A stretch of DNA of 19,894 bases from Candidatus Cloacimonadota bacterium (lineage in GTDB: Bacteria > Cloacimonadota > Cloacimonadia > Cloacimonadales > TCS61): positions 1-19,894 of the forward strand of contig DAOUVH010000002.1 in assembly GCA_030667725.1 (NCBI GenBank). Direction: 5' to 3'. This document shows positions 1 through 8,558 of the stretch, one piece after another. Both the position numbers and the translations under genes were made by a program. Under the pieces are notes generated by a model. It was not told where the DNA came from, ran no database searches, and was given only the letters and a program-made list of their open reading frames with translations. How positions within the stretch are numbered: position 1 is the first letter of the stretch; every line of letters starts with the position of its first letter.

Positions 1-2361
1 AGCGCCCACAAGATCAGCGGTGAGAGCGGCTCGAGGGATCTCGATCATTGTTCCCACTAAATACTCAACTGTCTTTCCAGTTTCTTCAAATACTTTTTTT
101 GCAGTTTCATTAATAATAGCAGCTTGCATTCTATACTCTTCTACTGTTCCGATAAGTGGAACCATAATTTCAGGTTTGGGGTCGAATCCAGCTTCTTTTA
201 CATTGATAGCTGCTTCGATGATCGCACGAGCTTGCATCTCAGTGATTTCCGGATATGTGTTTCCTAAACGACAGCCGCGGTGTCCCAGCATCGGGTTGAA
301 TTCATGAAGTGAATCAATTTTTGCTTTAACCTCTTCCACAGAGATGCCCATCTCGTCAGCCATTTCCTGCTGATTAGCAGTTTCGTGAGGAACGAACTCA
401 TGAAATGGAGGATCCAAAAGACGTACAGTTACACCAAACCCAGTCATTTCTTTAAAGATACCTTCAAAATCGGTTCTTTGGAACGGGAGTAATTTTGCCA
501 AAGCTTCACGACGTCCGGTTTCATCATCAGCCAGGATCATTTCCCTCATAGCTTTAATTTTATCACCTTCAAAGAACATATGTTCTGTACGGCAAAGGCC
601 AATACCTTGTGCACCAAATTCACGAGCTACTTTAGCATCATTTGGTGTATCTGCATTTGTACGAACATACATATGTGTGAATTTATCAGCAAGTTCCATC
701 AGTTTGCCAAAATCTCCACTAAGTTCAGGATCAATCGTTGCGATCTTTCCTTCATAAACTTCACCGGTAGAACCGTTCAATGAAACCCAATCACCTTCTT
801 GGAAAGTTCTTCCATCAATAACCATGATACGTTCTTTGTAATTTATTTTTACAGAACCAGCACCGGAAACACAGCATTTTCCCATACCACGTGCAACCAC
901 AGCAGCATGAGATGTCATTCCACCACGAGCAGTAAGAATTCCGTTTGCAACATTCATCCCTTCCAGATCTTCAGGAGAGGTTTCGATACGGGCAAGAATG
1001 GCATTTTCAAATTTGTTTGCTTCATCAGCAAAGAAAACAAGCTGTCCGGTAGCAGCACCTGGAGAAGCAGGAAGACCTTTTGCCAGAACAACAGCTTCCT
1101 TAATTGCATTACCGTCAAATACAGGATGAAGGAGCTCATCTAATTTGTTTGGTTCAACGTGCATCAAAGCTGTTTTGGCATCAATAAAATTCTCTTCGAG
1201 CATTTCCACTGCCATACGAACCATTGCGGCACCGGTTCTCTTGCCATTCCTAGTTTGAAGCAGCCACAGTTTACCATCCTGAACTGTGAATTCAATATCC
1301 TGCATGTCTTTATAATGATTTTCAAGTTTTGTTTCAATTTCAGATAGTTCTTTATAAAGTGAAGGCATTGCTTCTTCGAAGGAAGGATAATTTTTCGCTC
1401 GATCTTCTTCTGAAACTCCAGCAAGTTTTGCCCATCTTTTAGAACCTTCCAGAGTGATTTCCTGAGGTGTTCTTGTTCCTGCAACTACGTCTTCACCTTG
1501 AGCATTGATGAGGTATTCACCATTGAAAATATCTTCGCCTGAGCCAGCATCACGAGTGAAAGCAACACCGGTAGCAGAATTATTCCCCATATTTCCATAA
1601 ACCATTGCCTGTACATTTACAGCAGTTCCCCAATCACTTGGTATTTTATTCATTGTACGATAGTAGTTTGCACGTGGATTGTTCCAACTTCCAAAAACTG
1701 CGCCAATTGAGCCCCAAAGTTGTTCCCAAGGATTATCTGGAAAATCGTGTCCGGTTACTTCTTTTACTGCTTTTTTAAATCTTGTAACAAGAATTTTCAA
1801 ATCTTCGGCAGTAAGTTCTGTATCATTCTCTACACCCTTTTCTTCTTTCATCTCGTCAATGATCTCTTCAAAAGGATCAATATCCATTTTGGTTTTGGGT
1901 TTCAGATCCAGAACTACATCACCATACATTTGTACAAAACGACGATATGAATCCCAGGCAAAACGTGGATTATTAGATTTTTTTGCAAGTCCTTCCACGG
2001 CGGCATCATTCATGCCAAGGTTAAGAACTGTGTCCATCATTCCCGGCATAGAAACACGTGCTCCGGAACGTACAGAAAGTAGAAGTGGATTTGTATTATC
2101 ACCAAATTTAGCACCCAAAATGTCTTCAGTATTTTTTACTCCAGCTTCAACTTCTGATTTCAAAAGTTCTATTGTCTTCTCTGCACCAATTTTATTCCAT
2201 TCTGCACAGACTTCAGTAGTTATCGTAAATCCGGCAGGAACCGGAACACCGATCAAATTCATTTCAGCAAGATTTGCACCTTTACCGCCAAGAAGGTTCT
2301 TCATTTCAGTTTTACCTTCTGCTTTTCCATTTCCAAAAGTATAAACTCGTTTTATGCTCAT
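1..2361 (-). CDS. ppdK: Pyruvate, phosphate dikinase (C-terminus cut by window edge)
   Basis: Interconverts pyruvate, ATP and phosphate with PEP, AMP and pyrophosphate in the cytoplasm. The frame is open for 787 codons from ATG at 2361 to the window edge. The N-terminal ATP-grasp region has GGKGANLAEM near residue 26 and VRSGARVSMPG with Arg98. The swivelling domain has GGMTSHAAVVARGMG with the phosphohistidine at His485. The PEP/pyruvate barrel has GLCRTEHMFF with Arg591, and MIEIPRA lies near residue 774. His485 and Arg591 are both offset by 30 from Clostridium symbiosum His455 and Arg561, so the catalytic Cys (831 there) should lie about 70 residues beyond the edge and the full protein is probably near 900 residues. 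An AGGGAG site (2369-2374) sits 7 bases before the start. The gene is visibly more GC-rich than the polysaccharide locus and diverges from the next gene. Identification is firm. Confidence 0.97.
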   Translation of the reverse strand, partial: MSIKRVYTFGNGKAEGKTEMKNLLGGKGANLAEMNLIGVPVPAGFTITTEVCAEWNKIGAEKTIELLKSEVEAGVKNTEDILGAKFGDNTNPLLLSVRSGARVSMPGMMDTVLNLGMNDAAVEGLAKKSNNPRFAWDSYRRFVQMYGDVVLDLKPKTKMDIDPFEEIIDEMKEEKGVENDTELTAEDLKILVTRFKKAVKEVTGHDFPDNPWEQLWGSIGAVFGSWNNPRANYYRTMNKIPSDWGTAVNVQAMVYGNMGNNSATGVAFTRDAGSGEDIFNGEYLINAQGEDVVAGTRTPQEITLEGSKRWAKLAGVSEEDRAKNYPSFEEAMPSLYKELSEIETKLENHYKDMQDIEFTVQDGKLWLLQTRNGKRTGAAMVRMAVEMLEENFIDAKTALMHVEPNKLDELLHPVFDGNAIKEAVVLAKGLPASPGAATGQLVFFADEANKFENAILARIETSPEDLEGMNVANGILTARGGMTSHAAVVARGMGKCCVSGAGSVKINYKERIMVIDGRTFQEGDWVSLNGSTGEVYEGKIATIDPELSGDFGKLMELADKFTHMYVRTNADTPNDAKVAREFGAQGIGLCRTEHMFFEGDKIKAMREMILADDETGRREALAKLLPFQRTDFEGIFKEMTGFGVTVRLLDPPFHEFVPHETANQQEMADEMGISVEEVKAKIDSLHEFNPMLGHRGCRLGNTYPEITEMQARAIIEAAINVKEAGFDPKPEIMVPLIGTVEEYRMQAAIINETAKKVFEETGKTVEYLVGTMIEIPRAALTADLVGA

Positions 2362-2368
2362 TCTATAT

Positions 2369-2374
2369 CTCCCT
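2369..2374 (-). promoter_or_regulatory. Ribosome binding site of ppdK
   Basis: On the minus strand the bases read AGGGAG and lie 7 bases before the ATG at 2361. This supports that start and shows that the organism uses Shine-Dalgarno sites at least for some genes. Confidence 0.75.
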
Positions 2375-2555
2375 ATGTTATTTTAACTATAAAATTTAAA
2401 TATTATATTAATTATAAATTTCAATAATCACAATTCTTTTTTTGAAGTTTGTGTGTCAAATGAAATTCAGTTTTCTAAACTCAATTTAACGATTTGTAAA
2501 TTATATTAGACAAAGAATATTGTAATTATTTTATGTATTTGTAAATTAATAAAAT

Positions 2556-2560
2556 GGAGG
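2556..2560 (+). promoter_or_regulatory. Ribosome binding site that selects the GTG start at 2566
   Basis: GGAGG lies 5 bases before an in-frame GTG at 2566. It overlaps the first upstream ATG (2554-2556), which itself has no Shine-Dalgarno site. This placement argues that translation begins at GTG 2566 rather than at ATG 2554, removing four residues from the longer reading. Confidence 0.7.
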
Positions 2561-2565
2561 AACTT

Positions 2566-2985
2566 GTGAAATCAAAAAAGATTGAAAATAGATACTTTAT
2601 TCGAATTGACAGGGGAGAAGAAATTGTAAGTAATCTTACAGAATTCTGCAAAGAAAGATCAATTAAACTTGGTAGAATATCAGCTATTGGTGCTGTAAAT
2701 GAAGCTACAATAGGTATATTTGATCCCTTGAAAAAAGAGTATCATTCAGTTGAGTTTAAAGGAACTTATGAGATTCTTTCAATAATGGGAAATATTACAT
2801 CTAATAATGATCAACCCTATTTACATATGCACATTACGCTTTCCGATAGTGAATATAATGCTTTTGGGGGACATTTGAATAAAGCTATTGTAAGTGCAAC
2901 TTGTGAAGTTATTATTGAAGAATTTGAAGGCAAACTTAATAGATTTTTTGATGAAAAAACAGGACTTAATTTAGTTGAATTATAA
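2566..2985 (+). CDS. PCC/DUF296-domain protein
   Basis: A 139-residue protein consisting of a single PCC domain (plants and prokaryotes conserved, DUF296). Seen directly: a start resembling the family's RIDRGEEIV segment, a central LHMHITLSD segment with two histidines spaced as HxH, and GGHL followed by a strand ending in CEVIIEEFEG. In this family the HxH and GGH residues cluster and may bind metal. In bacteria the domain is usually a stand-alone small trimeric protein of unknown function; in plants it is attached to AT-hooks. No AT-hook or signal peptide is present here. The GTG start is preferred because of the GGAGG at 2556-2560. It is separated by 109 bases from the polysaccharide operon, so a link to that pathway is not shown. 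Family assignment is good; the biochemical role is unknown. Confidence 0.85.
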   Translation: MKSKKIENRYFIRIDRGEEIVSNLTEFCKERSIKLGRISAIGAVNEATIGIFDPLKKEYHSVEFKGTYEILSIMGNITSNNDQPYLHMHITLSDSEYNAFGGHLNKAIVSATCEVIIEEFEGKLNRFFDEKTGLNLVEL

Positions 2986-3025
2986 TAGTTTATTTTAATC
3001 TTAATAAAATTACATAATATGCAAG

Positions 3026-3055
3026 TTGACAGAATTATGCTTTATCTTCTATCTG
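3026..3055 (+). promoter_or_regulatory. Weak promoter candidate before the polysaccharide operon
   Basis: In the 109-base gap before the first polysaccharide gene, TTGACA (3026-3031) matches the -35 consensus. The best -10 is TATCTG (3050-3055), 18 bases away, a poor match. The distance to the ATG at 3095 is reasonable for a leader. The -35 is the only strong part, and in Bacteroidota-like organisms the main sigma factor uses other boxes, so this is tentative. The rest of 2986-3094 shows no convincing terminator for the PCC gene; the inverted repeat near 2989-3008 is made only of A and T. Confidence 0.25.
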
Positions 3056-3094
3056 AATATTCGAAAAAGAGATAATTAGAATTCATGAGGTTAG

Positions 3095-4807
3095 ATGATA
3101 GCAATATATGTAGATAGTAAACTGAAAAGATTTGAGAATAAGATCAAATATGCTTTTGATTTTATTTTCAATACGCTTGGTTATGAGTTCAAATACATTC
3201 ATAAACTGGATCAGTTACAGAAAAATGATATATTATTCTACTATGGATTGATAGAGCCAACTATAAAAGAAGCTTATATTTTGGCGATGGATAAAACATT
3301 ATTCTATATTCCTGTTTTATCCGACTTGCTGCAACCAAATAAACTAACTCCTGAAAAGATAAAAAAGAATACAGAAATAATTAAATTAAAGCATAAAGTA
3401 CCGATAATCACAGATAAAGAAGTCAAAGTACCAATTCATTATTATCATAAAGATGATCTGTTCTACGGTATTTACAAATTTGATATCGTAGGGAATATCC
3501 TGTTCAATCTTGAATCTTCAATTGAGATCGAAGGTGTAAAAAGGAATGAACATGGTTGGCTTGCAGATGAGGATATTCCATTTTCCGATTTTCATCAAGA
3601 ACCATTCGTGAACATATTACTCTGGTTAATTGAAAGGTGTGTGCAGGATTCTTTGAAGAGAAATGGTTCTACATTTCTAGTAAAGAAAGCATATTGGCCT
3701 TCTGGTGAAGTTTTTGCCGCTTCCTTTTCTTATAACATTGATAAATTACAGAAATGGTCTTTTAGAAGAATGATCAATAGTACATTAGAAGATATTCTGA
3801 TTTTTTATAAAGTTAAACATGTTTTCAATAATTTTTTAAGTAAAATGAAATATCTTTTAACTAATATTGAAGAATATTGGAACTTCGATGTTATAGAACA
3901 AATCGAGAATATGCATCAAATAAATGGCACATTCTTTTTTGGTACCGAATCTAATAATAAAAAAGATGTTGATTATTCTATTCAGAGCAGTGACGTTCAT
4001 AAAGAATTGATGAGCAATCATGCAAAAGGAAATGAAATTGCTTTATTAGCCTCGGTTAATTCAGGCAAACAAGATATTCTACATAAACAGAAGAACCGAT
4101 TATCGAAAATAATCGGTGACGATTTGATGGGAGTACGGCACAATCATTTTAGTTATGACCCCAGAATAACACATGAGTTCCATAAGAAAAATGGATTATT
4201 ATATAATTCTTCAACCGGATTCCATCATAAAAATGGCTTCATGAATGGGTTAGGATTTCCATTTTATCAATATGGTTCAAATGGTAAGAATTTGAGGAGT
4301 AGCTTTGGATGGCATTCTTTGGAATTGCCAATTATATTCTTTGATGAGCATTTAAAACTCTCCAGATCAAGCACTATCCCTTATGAAAATGCTCAGGAAA
4401 TTGTGGATCATCTGATAGACTCAATTGAATCTGTTAATGGATTTATCTCTTTCAATTATTCCATTTCAAACTTTGATGAGATCACTTATAATAAGCAACT
4501 TTTTAATTATACTTTAGAAGAGATTAGGCAGAAGAATGTTTTTATTGCTACATTTATGCAGGTTGCACAATGGTGGAAGAAAAGAGAAAGTATCGAGATC
4601 TTTGAAAGCGAAGATCGATTTTATCTCTATTTCCCTTCCAAAACAGATAAGTTTACAATAAGTCTGTTTGGTAATTATGATATTATGCAGGTTAATCATG
4701 CAGAAGCCGAAATTCAAGGTAATAACATTCATTTCTCTAATATCAAATTGGATTCAAAAATAGAAGTCGTTCTTAGCAAGAAATCAGCACAAGAGGAAGA
4801 AATATGA
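3095..4807 (+). CDS. Deacetylase-fold protein (DUF7033 type), catalytic motifs lost
   Basis: A 570-residue soluble protein with the layout of DUF7033-type polysaccharide deacetylase-like proteins: an N-terminal region of about 190 residues, then a deacetylase-like barrel (about 200-470), then a short beta-rich tail. The fold landmarks remain: DKLQKWSFRRM, WNFDVIEQIENMHQINGTFFFG, the GVR segment with Arg348, and LELPIIFFDEHL. The residues expected to bind metal do not. The family THDVD reads SYNID (212-216), the GLHGS histidine is Leu318, and the C-terminal WHN reads FNY with Asn454 at the His position. It is therefore probably not an active hydrolase and may have a binding or scaffold role. 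It opens the operon and its stop overlaps the next gene as ATGA. ATG 3095 has GAGG 4 bases upstream. The family patterns are recalled, not aligned here. Confidence 0.75.
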   Translation: MIAIYVDSKLKRFENKIKYAFDFIFNTLGYEFKYIHKLDQLQKNDILFYYGLIEPTIKEAYILAMDKTLFYIPVLSDLLQPNKLTPEKIKKNTEIIKLKHKVPIITDKEVKVPIHYYHKDDLFYGIYKFDIVGNILFNLESSIEIEGVKRNEHGWLADEDIPFSDFHQEPFVNILLWLIERCVQDSLKRNGSTFLVKKAYWPSGEVFAASFSYNIDKLQKWSFRRMINSTLEDILIFYKVKHVFNNFLSKMKYLLTNIEEYWNFDVIEQIENMHQINGTFFFGTESNNKKDVDYSIQSSDVHKELMSNHAKGNEIALLASVNSGKQDILHKQKNRLSKIIGDDLMGVRHNHFSYDPRITHEFHKKNGLLYNSSTGFHHKNGFMNGLGFPFYQYGSNGKNLRSSFGWHSLELPIIFFDEHLKLSRSSTIPYENAQEIVDHLIDSIESVNGFISFNYSISNFDEITYNKQLFNYTLEEIRQKNVFIATFMQVAQWWKKRESIEIFESEDRFYLYFPSKTDKFTISLFGNYDIMQVNHAEAEIQGNNIHFSNIKLDSKIEVVLSKKSAQEEEI

Positions 4808-6066
4808 GAAGATTATTATTGATTGCATATTTCTATCCACCACTGGGCGGACCCGGTGTACAGCGTCCAGCAAAATTAGTAAAATATCTCGAGCAATTTG
4901 ATGTTTCTACAGATGTGATCACTGTAAAAGATATTGTCTTTCATTCTTCTGATATGAAGCTGTTAAAAGAAGATAAAGCTCACAACATCATCAGAACATC
5001 TTCTCTTGATCCGATGTCGATATTAAAGAAGATTTCTAAATCAAAAATTAACAAAGCTATTTATTTTAAAACACCTGAAATTTATAAAAAAATTATTAGA
5101 AATATTTTTCCGATTGATGATAAAATTGGCTGGTTACCTTTTGTAATGAGAGCAGGGAAGAGGTTGTTCAAAATAAATAAATATGATGCTGTCATGGCAA
5201 CGATGGGTCCTTATACAAGCGGTATAGCAGCGTATAAATTAGCTAAAAAGAATAACTCAATATTGATAATAGATTACCGTGATCATTGGACGTTGAATCC
5301 ATACATAACATTTTTTTCTAAAATTCATAAATTACATTCAAGAAAATGGGAAAATAAAATTCTGCATTTCGCTTCTGTGATAACAGTTGTGAGCAAAACC
5401 ATGGGAGATGATCTGATTCGTGAATTTGGTGAAGAATTAAGAAACAAGATAAAAGTTATTTATAATGGATGGGATGCTGATGATTTTTCCAATTTTGTTA
5501 TCTGGAAAAATGAAAAATTTGTTATTAAATATATTGGAAATTTTTATGGGCATCGTACTCTGAAGTATTTTATTGAAGCATTGGAATTATTATATTCACG
5601 TGGTCAACTATCTGATAATTGTTTTATTGAATTCACCGGTAATTACTATGCAGAAACGGTGGATCATATTGCAAATTCCAAAGTGGCACACCTTATAAGA
5701 GTAAACTTCCAAATAGAGCATAAGGAAGCAATAAAGTCTCTCATGAATTGTGATGCATTACTTTTGTTTATCGCATCTCATAAAGGGAAGGGTGTGCTTA
5801 CAGGAAAATTATTTGAATATTTGCGAAGTGGAAAAGAGATTCTTGCCATGGTTCCTTCCGAAGGAGAAGCTGCAGAAATTCTAAGACAAAATAAACATAA
5901 TTTGATCTGTAATATGGAAGATGTTGAAATGATAGCCAGAAATTTCTTGAAATTGATAAAAGTTCTTAACAAGAAAAGTAGTGAACGCAAGATCAATTAT
6001 GAATACAGCAGAAAGAATCAAACAAAGGAGTTTCTTAATTTTGTGGAAGAAAGGTTAGCAGATTAA
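4804..6066 (+). CDS. GT4-type glycosyltransferase
   Basis: A 420-residue cytoplasmic or membrane-associated GT-B glycosyltransferase likely to add one sugar to a lipid-linked oligosaccharide. The N-terminus has the classic acceptor-domain start with AYFYPPLGGPGVQRPAKL (residues 8-25), followed by DYRDHW and the hinge-region VIYNGWDADDF. The C-terminal nucleotide-sugar domain has KLFEYLRSGKEILA with Glu338, the usual donor-binding region of this group. The start overlaps the upstream stop by four bases (ATGA) and is preceded by AGGA (4794-4797) with 6 bases spacing, so translational coupling is likely. Length is normal for the family. The donor and linkage cannot be read from sequence. Confidence 0.9.
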   Translation: MRRLLLIAYFYPPLGGPGVQRPAKLVKYLEQFDVSTDVITVKDIVFHSSDMKLLKEDKAHNIIRTSSLDPMSILKKISKSKINKAIYFKTPEIYKKIIRNIFPIDDKIGWLPFVMRAGKRLFKINKYDAVMATMGPYTSGIAAYKLAKKNNSILIIDYRDHWTLNPYITFFSKIHKLHSRKWENKILHFASVITVVSKTMGDDLIREFGEELRNKIKVIYNGWDADDFSNFVIWKNEKFVIKYIGNFYGHRTLKYFIEALELLYSRGQLSDNCFIEFTGNYYAETVDHIANSKVAHLIRVNFQIEHKEAIKSLMNCDALLLFIASHKGKGVLTGKLFEYLRSGKEILAMVPSEGEAAEILRQNKHNLICNMEDVEMIARNFLKLIKVLNKKSSERKINYEYSRKNQTKEFLNFVEERLAD

Positions 6067-7169
6067 TGAAAAAGATCAAGATAGCTCATATCCAATTATT
6101 ACCACTTTTGTCAGGTGCACAAAATGTAATGTTAGCCATTTTGAATTCATTAGATAAGAATAAGTATGATATCTATGTAATTTCTAAACCTGGCGGACCA
6201 TTGGTTGAGAGAGTATTGGATTTAGACTACAACTACATTTCACTTAAATCTTTCAGACGTAATATCTCGATTATGGATATTGTTGCTTTCATTAAATTAT
6301 TTAGAATATTTAAGAAACACAAATTTGATATTGTTCATACTCATTCTTCGAAACCCGGATTTATTGGTAGAATTGCAGCGCGAATAGCAGGTGTTCCTCA
6401 AATTGTACATACTGTTCACGGATTTCCTTTTCATTATGCGCAACCATTCCCGATTCGTTTCTTTTATCAGGTTTTGGAAAAATTCGTTTCTCCATTCTGT
6501 AACAAGATCGTTTTTGTTAACAATTTTGAACGTGAATTTGCTATTAAATATAAAATCGTAAAAGGAAAAAAAGCCATAACAATTTATAACGGAATTGAAT
6601 TGGATGAAGAAAAAACTAAAAAAACATATAGGAAGAGAGATGATGTTTTCATCATTGGTAGTGTTTTGCGATTTGAGAAAATTAAGAATATCGTTAATAC
6701 GATCAAAGCAGCAATTGAAGTATGTAAGGTTAATAACAAGATAGTTTTCTATTTCATTGGTGATGGAAAGCTTTTTAACGAATGCAAGCAAATGGTTTTA
6801 ACAGCTGATCTTAAAGAAAATATAATTTTCCCCGGTTGGCAAAATAACATTGCCGAATGGTTAGTTAAATTTGATATTTATTTGCTTTTTTCATTAGCTG
6901 AAGGATTATCAATTTCTATCATGGAAGCAATGTCCATAGGATTGCCAATAGTTGCATCCGATGTAAAAGGGAATAATGAGTTGGTATCTGATACTAATGG
7001 TATTCTTGTTCCAATTAATGACATTGACAGATTAACAGCTGTTTTATTATCTCTTTCCAATGAAAAGATAGGGCTTAGAAAATGGGGAGAAAATTCACGT
7101 AAATTGATAAAAGAGGAATTTAATCTTACGGATTTTGTAAGAAAATATAAAAAAATTTATAATCAATAA
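6066..7169 (+). CDS. GT4-type glycosyltransferase
   Basis: A 367-residue GT-B retaining glycosyltransferase. The N-terminus has the acceptor-side loop LLPLLSGAQNVMLAIL, then VHTHSSKPGFIGRIAARIAG and VHTVHGFPFH, patterns typical of enzymes that extend undecaprenyl-linked sugars. The donor domain has the E-x7-E motif as EGLSISIME (Glu279 and Glu287) followed by AMSIGLPIVASDV. Its ATG shares one base with the upstream TAA, so it belongs to the same operon. The nearest purine-rich site is rather far from the start, so coupling may matter. The VHTVHGFPFH segment occurs in some enzymes that transfer HexNAc, but the sugar is not assigned here. Confidence 0.92.
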   Translation: MKKIKIAHIQLLPLLSGAQNVMLAILNSLDKNKYDIYVISKPGGPLVERVLDLDYNYISLKSFRRNISIMDIVAFIKLFRIFKKHKFDIVHTHSSKPGFIGRIAARIAGVPQIVHTVHGFPFHYAQPFPIRFFYQVLEKFVSPFCNKIVFVNNFEREFAIKYKIVKGKKAITIYNGIELDEEKTKKTYRKRDDVFIIGSVLRFEKIKNIVNTIKAAIEVCKVNNKIVFYFIGDGKLFNECKQMVLTADLKENIIFPGWQNNIAEWLVKFDIYLLFSLAEGLSISIMEAMSIGLPIVASDVKGNNELVSDTNGILVPINDIDRLTAVLLSLSNEKIGLRKWGENSRKLIKEEFNLTDFVRKYKKIYNQ

Positions 7170-7174
7170 AAATA

Positions 7175-8554
7175 ATGAGTTATATGAATAATAAATTTAG
7201 AAAAGTAATATTGTTGATTGTGGATATAGCTATTTTATACGGAGCATTATATCTAACACTGATAATAAGATCTTTTTCAATTCCTGAATATGATTATGTA
7301 TCTATTCATTTAGAACCATTTAGTATACTCTTTATATTTTGGTTGTTCGTGTTTTATCTATCGGAGATGTATAATTTGAATTATGCTATAAATAACCGAA
7401 AATTTTACTATTTAACTTTACGTAGTTTTTTAATTTGTGGATTATTTTCGGCAATATTTTTCTATTTAACTCCAAATATTCTTATTGAGCCCAAAACTAA
7501 TTTAGTTCTTTTTATCATAGTATATGGAATACTTTTTTTCTCATGGAGGAATGTTTTTAATTGGTTACTAAAAGATCATATCCCAAAAGAACAGATAGCC
7601 ATAATCGGTTATAATAAACAAGTTGAACAAATGATCGTAGAATTTGAAAAAATTGCAAATCTGGATTTTGAAATCAAGTTTATTTATTTAGTGAATGAAG
7701 ATATTGAAAAAATCAAAAAGCCAATTTCTGGAATAGATTTCTATAATATCAATTCAAATTTGGTGACTTTGGTAAAAAAATATCAAGTAACTAATATTAT
7801 TTTAGCAGCAAATCCTTCTGCTTCGGAAAAACTTAGTTCTATTTTATTTAAATGCTTACCACTTAAGATGAACTTTCTTAGTTTGCAACACTTTTATGAA
7901 AATGTTACAGGAAAAGTTCCTGTAGATATTATTAATAAAACTTGGTTTTTAGAAAATCTTACTGAAGGGAATAAAAGAATTTATGACTCATTTAAACGCA
8001 TTTTTGATATTATTATTTCCTCAATTATTTTAATTTTATCTATTCCATTTTGGATAATTATTGGAATTGTTATTAAATTGGAAAGCAAAGGTAAAATTCT
8101 TTTTACACAGATTCGAATTGGTAAGAATGAAGAACAATTTATTATCTACAAGTTTAGGACTATGCGCAGCGGAAGTGATTTCACCCCGACTGAAAAAGAT
8201 GATATTAGAATTACACGTTTTGGATCCTTCTTACGTAAAACCAGATTTGATGAAACTCCTCAAGTAATAAACGTATTAAAAGGCGAAATGAGTTTTATCG
8301 GACCACGCCCGGAACGACCGGAATTAGTGAAAGTATTAGAAACTCAAATTCCTTATTATAACGAAAGAATGCTAATTAAACCAGGGATAACTGGATGGGA
8401 TCAAACATCTAGTGAATACCATTCAGCATCTTGTGAAGATACTTTAGAAAAACTCCAATATGATCTCTATTACATCAAGCAAAGATCAATTTTTTTAGAT
8501 TTAAATATAATTTTGAAAACTATTAGTACAATATTATATAGAAAAGGCAGGTAA
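7175..8554 (+). CDS. Polyprenyl-phosphate sugar-1-phosphate transferase (polyisoprenyl-phosphate hexose-1-phosphate transferase family)
   Basis: Starts glycan assembly by moving a sugar-1-phosphate from a nucleotide sugar to undecaprenyl phosphate at the inner membrane. The N-terminal half has about four hydrophobic helices (roughly residues 9-29, 44-63, 80-100, 107-127) and then a Rossmann-like domain beginning IAIIGYNKQ, poorer in glycine than usual. The C-terminal catalytic domain starts at KRIFDI (274-279) with a re-entrant membrane helix and has KFRTM (326-330), the catalytic Asp-Glu pair at 359-360, FIGPRPERPE, KPGITGWDQ and YDLYYIKQRSIFLDL. All key motifs are present, so activity is expected. 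Five bases separate it from the upstream gene; no clear Shine-Dalgarno site is visible, and ATG 7184 is an alternative start. Sugar specificity is unknown. Confidence 0.93.
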   Translation: MSYMNNKFRKVILLIVDIAILYGALYLTLIIRSFSIPEYDYVSIHLEPFSILFIFWLFVFYLSEMYNLNYAINNRKFYYLTLRSFLICGLFSAIFFYLTPNILIEPKTNLVLFIIVYGILFFSWRNVFNWLLKDHIPKEQIAIIGYNKQVEQMIVEFEKIANLDFEIKFIYLVNEDIEKIKKPISGIDFYNINSNLVTLVKKYQVTNIILAANPSASEKLSSILFKCLPLKMNFLSLQHFYENVTGKVPVDIINKTWFLENLTEGNKRIYDSFKRIFDIIISSIILILSIPFWIIIGIVIKLESKGKILFTQIRIGKNEEQFIIYKFRTMRSGSDFTPTEKDDIRITRFGSFLRKTRFDETPQVINVLKGEMSFIGPRPERPELVKVLETQIPYYNERMLIKPGITGWDQTSSEYHSASCEDTLEKLQYDLYYIKQRSIFLDLNIILKTISTILYRKGR

Positions 8555-8558
8555 TCAA

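Larger units (their letters stand above)
2362..2565. other. Divergent intergenic region between ppdK and the PCC gene
   Basis: This very AT-rich stretch separates two divergent genes and must hold both promoters. On the minus strand a TTGACA lies at 2459-2454 but has no good -10 box at 16-18 bases. A weaker TTGTGA (2433-2428) with TAATAT 17 bases further (2410-2405) is an alternative for ppdK. On the plus strand TTGTAA (2494-2499) is followed only by poor -10 matches. The base composition yields many chance boxes, so no promoter is called with confidence. No hairpin or operator-like inverted repeat stands out. Confidence 0.4.

Noticed and set aside
20..2344. Several open frames on the plus strand and one extra minus-strand frame across this region
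   Set aside because: All overlap the strongly supported ppdK reading frame, show no family features and have compositions expected of out-of-frame reading.
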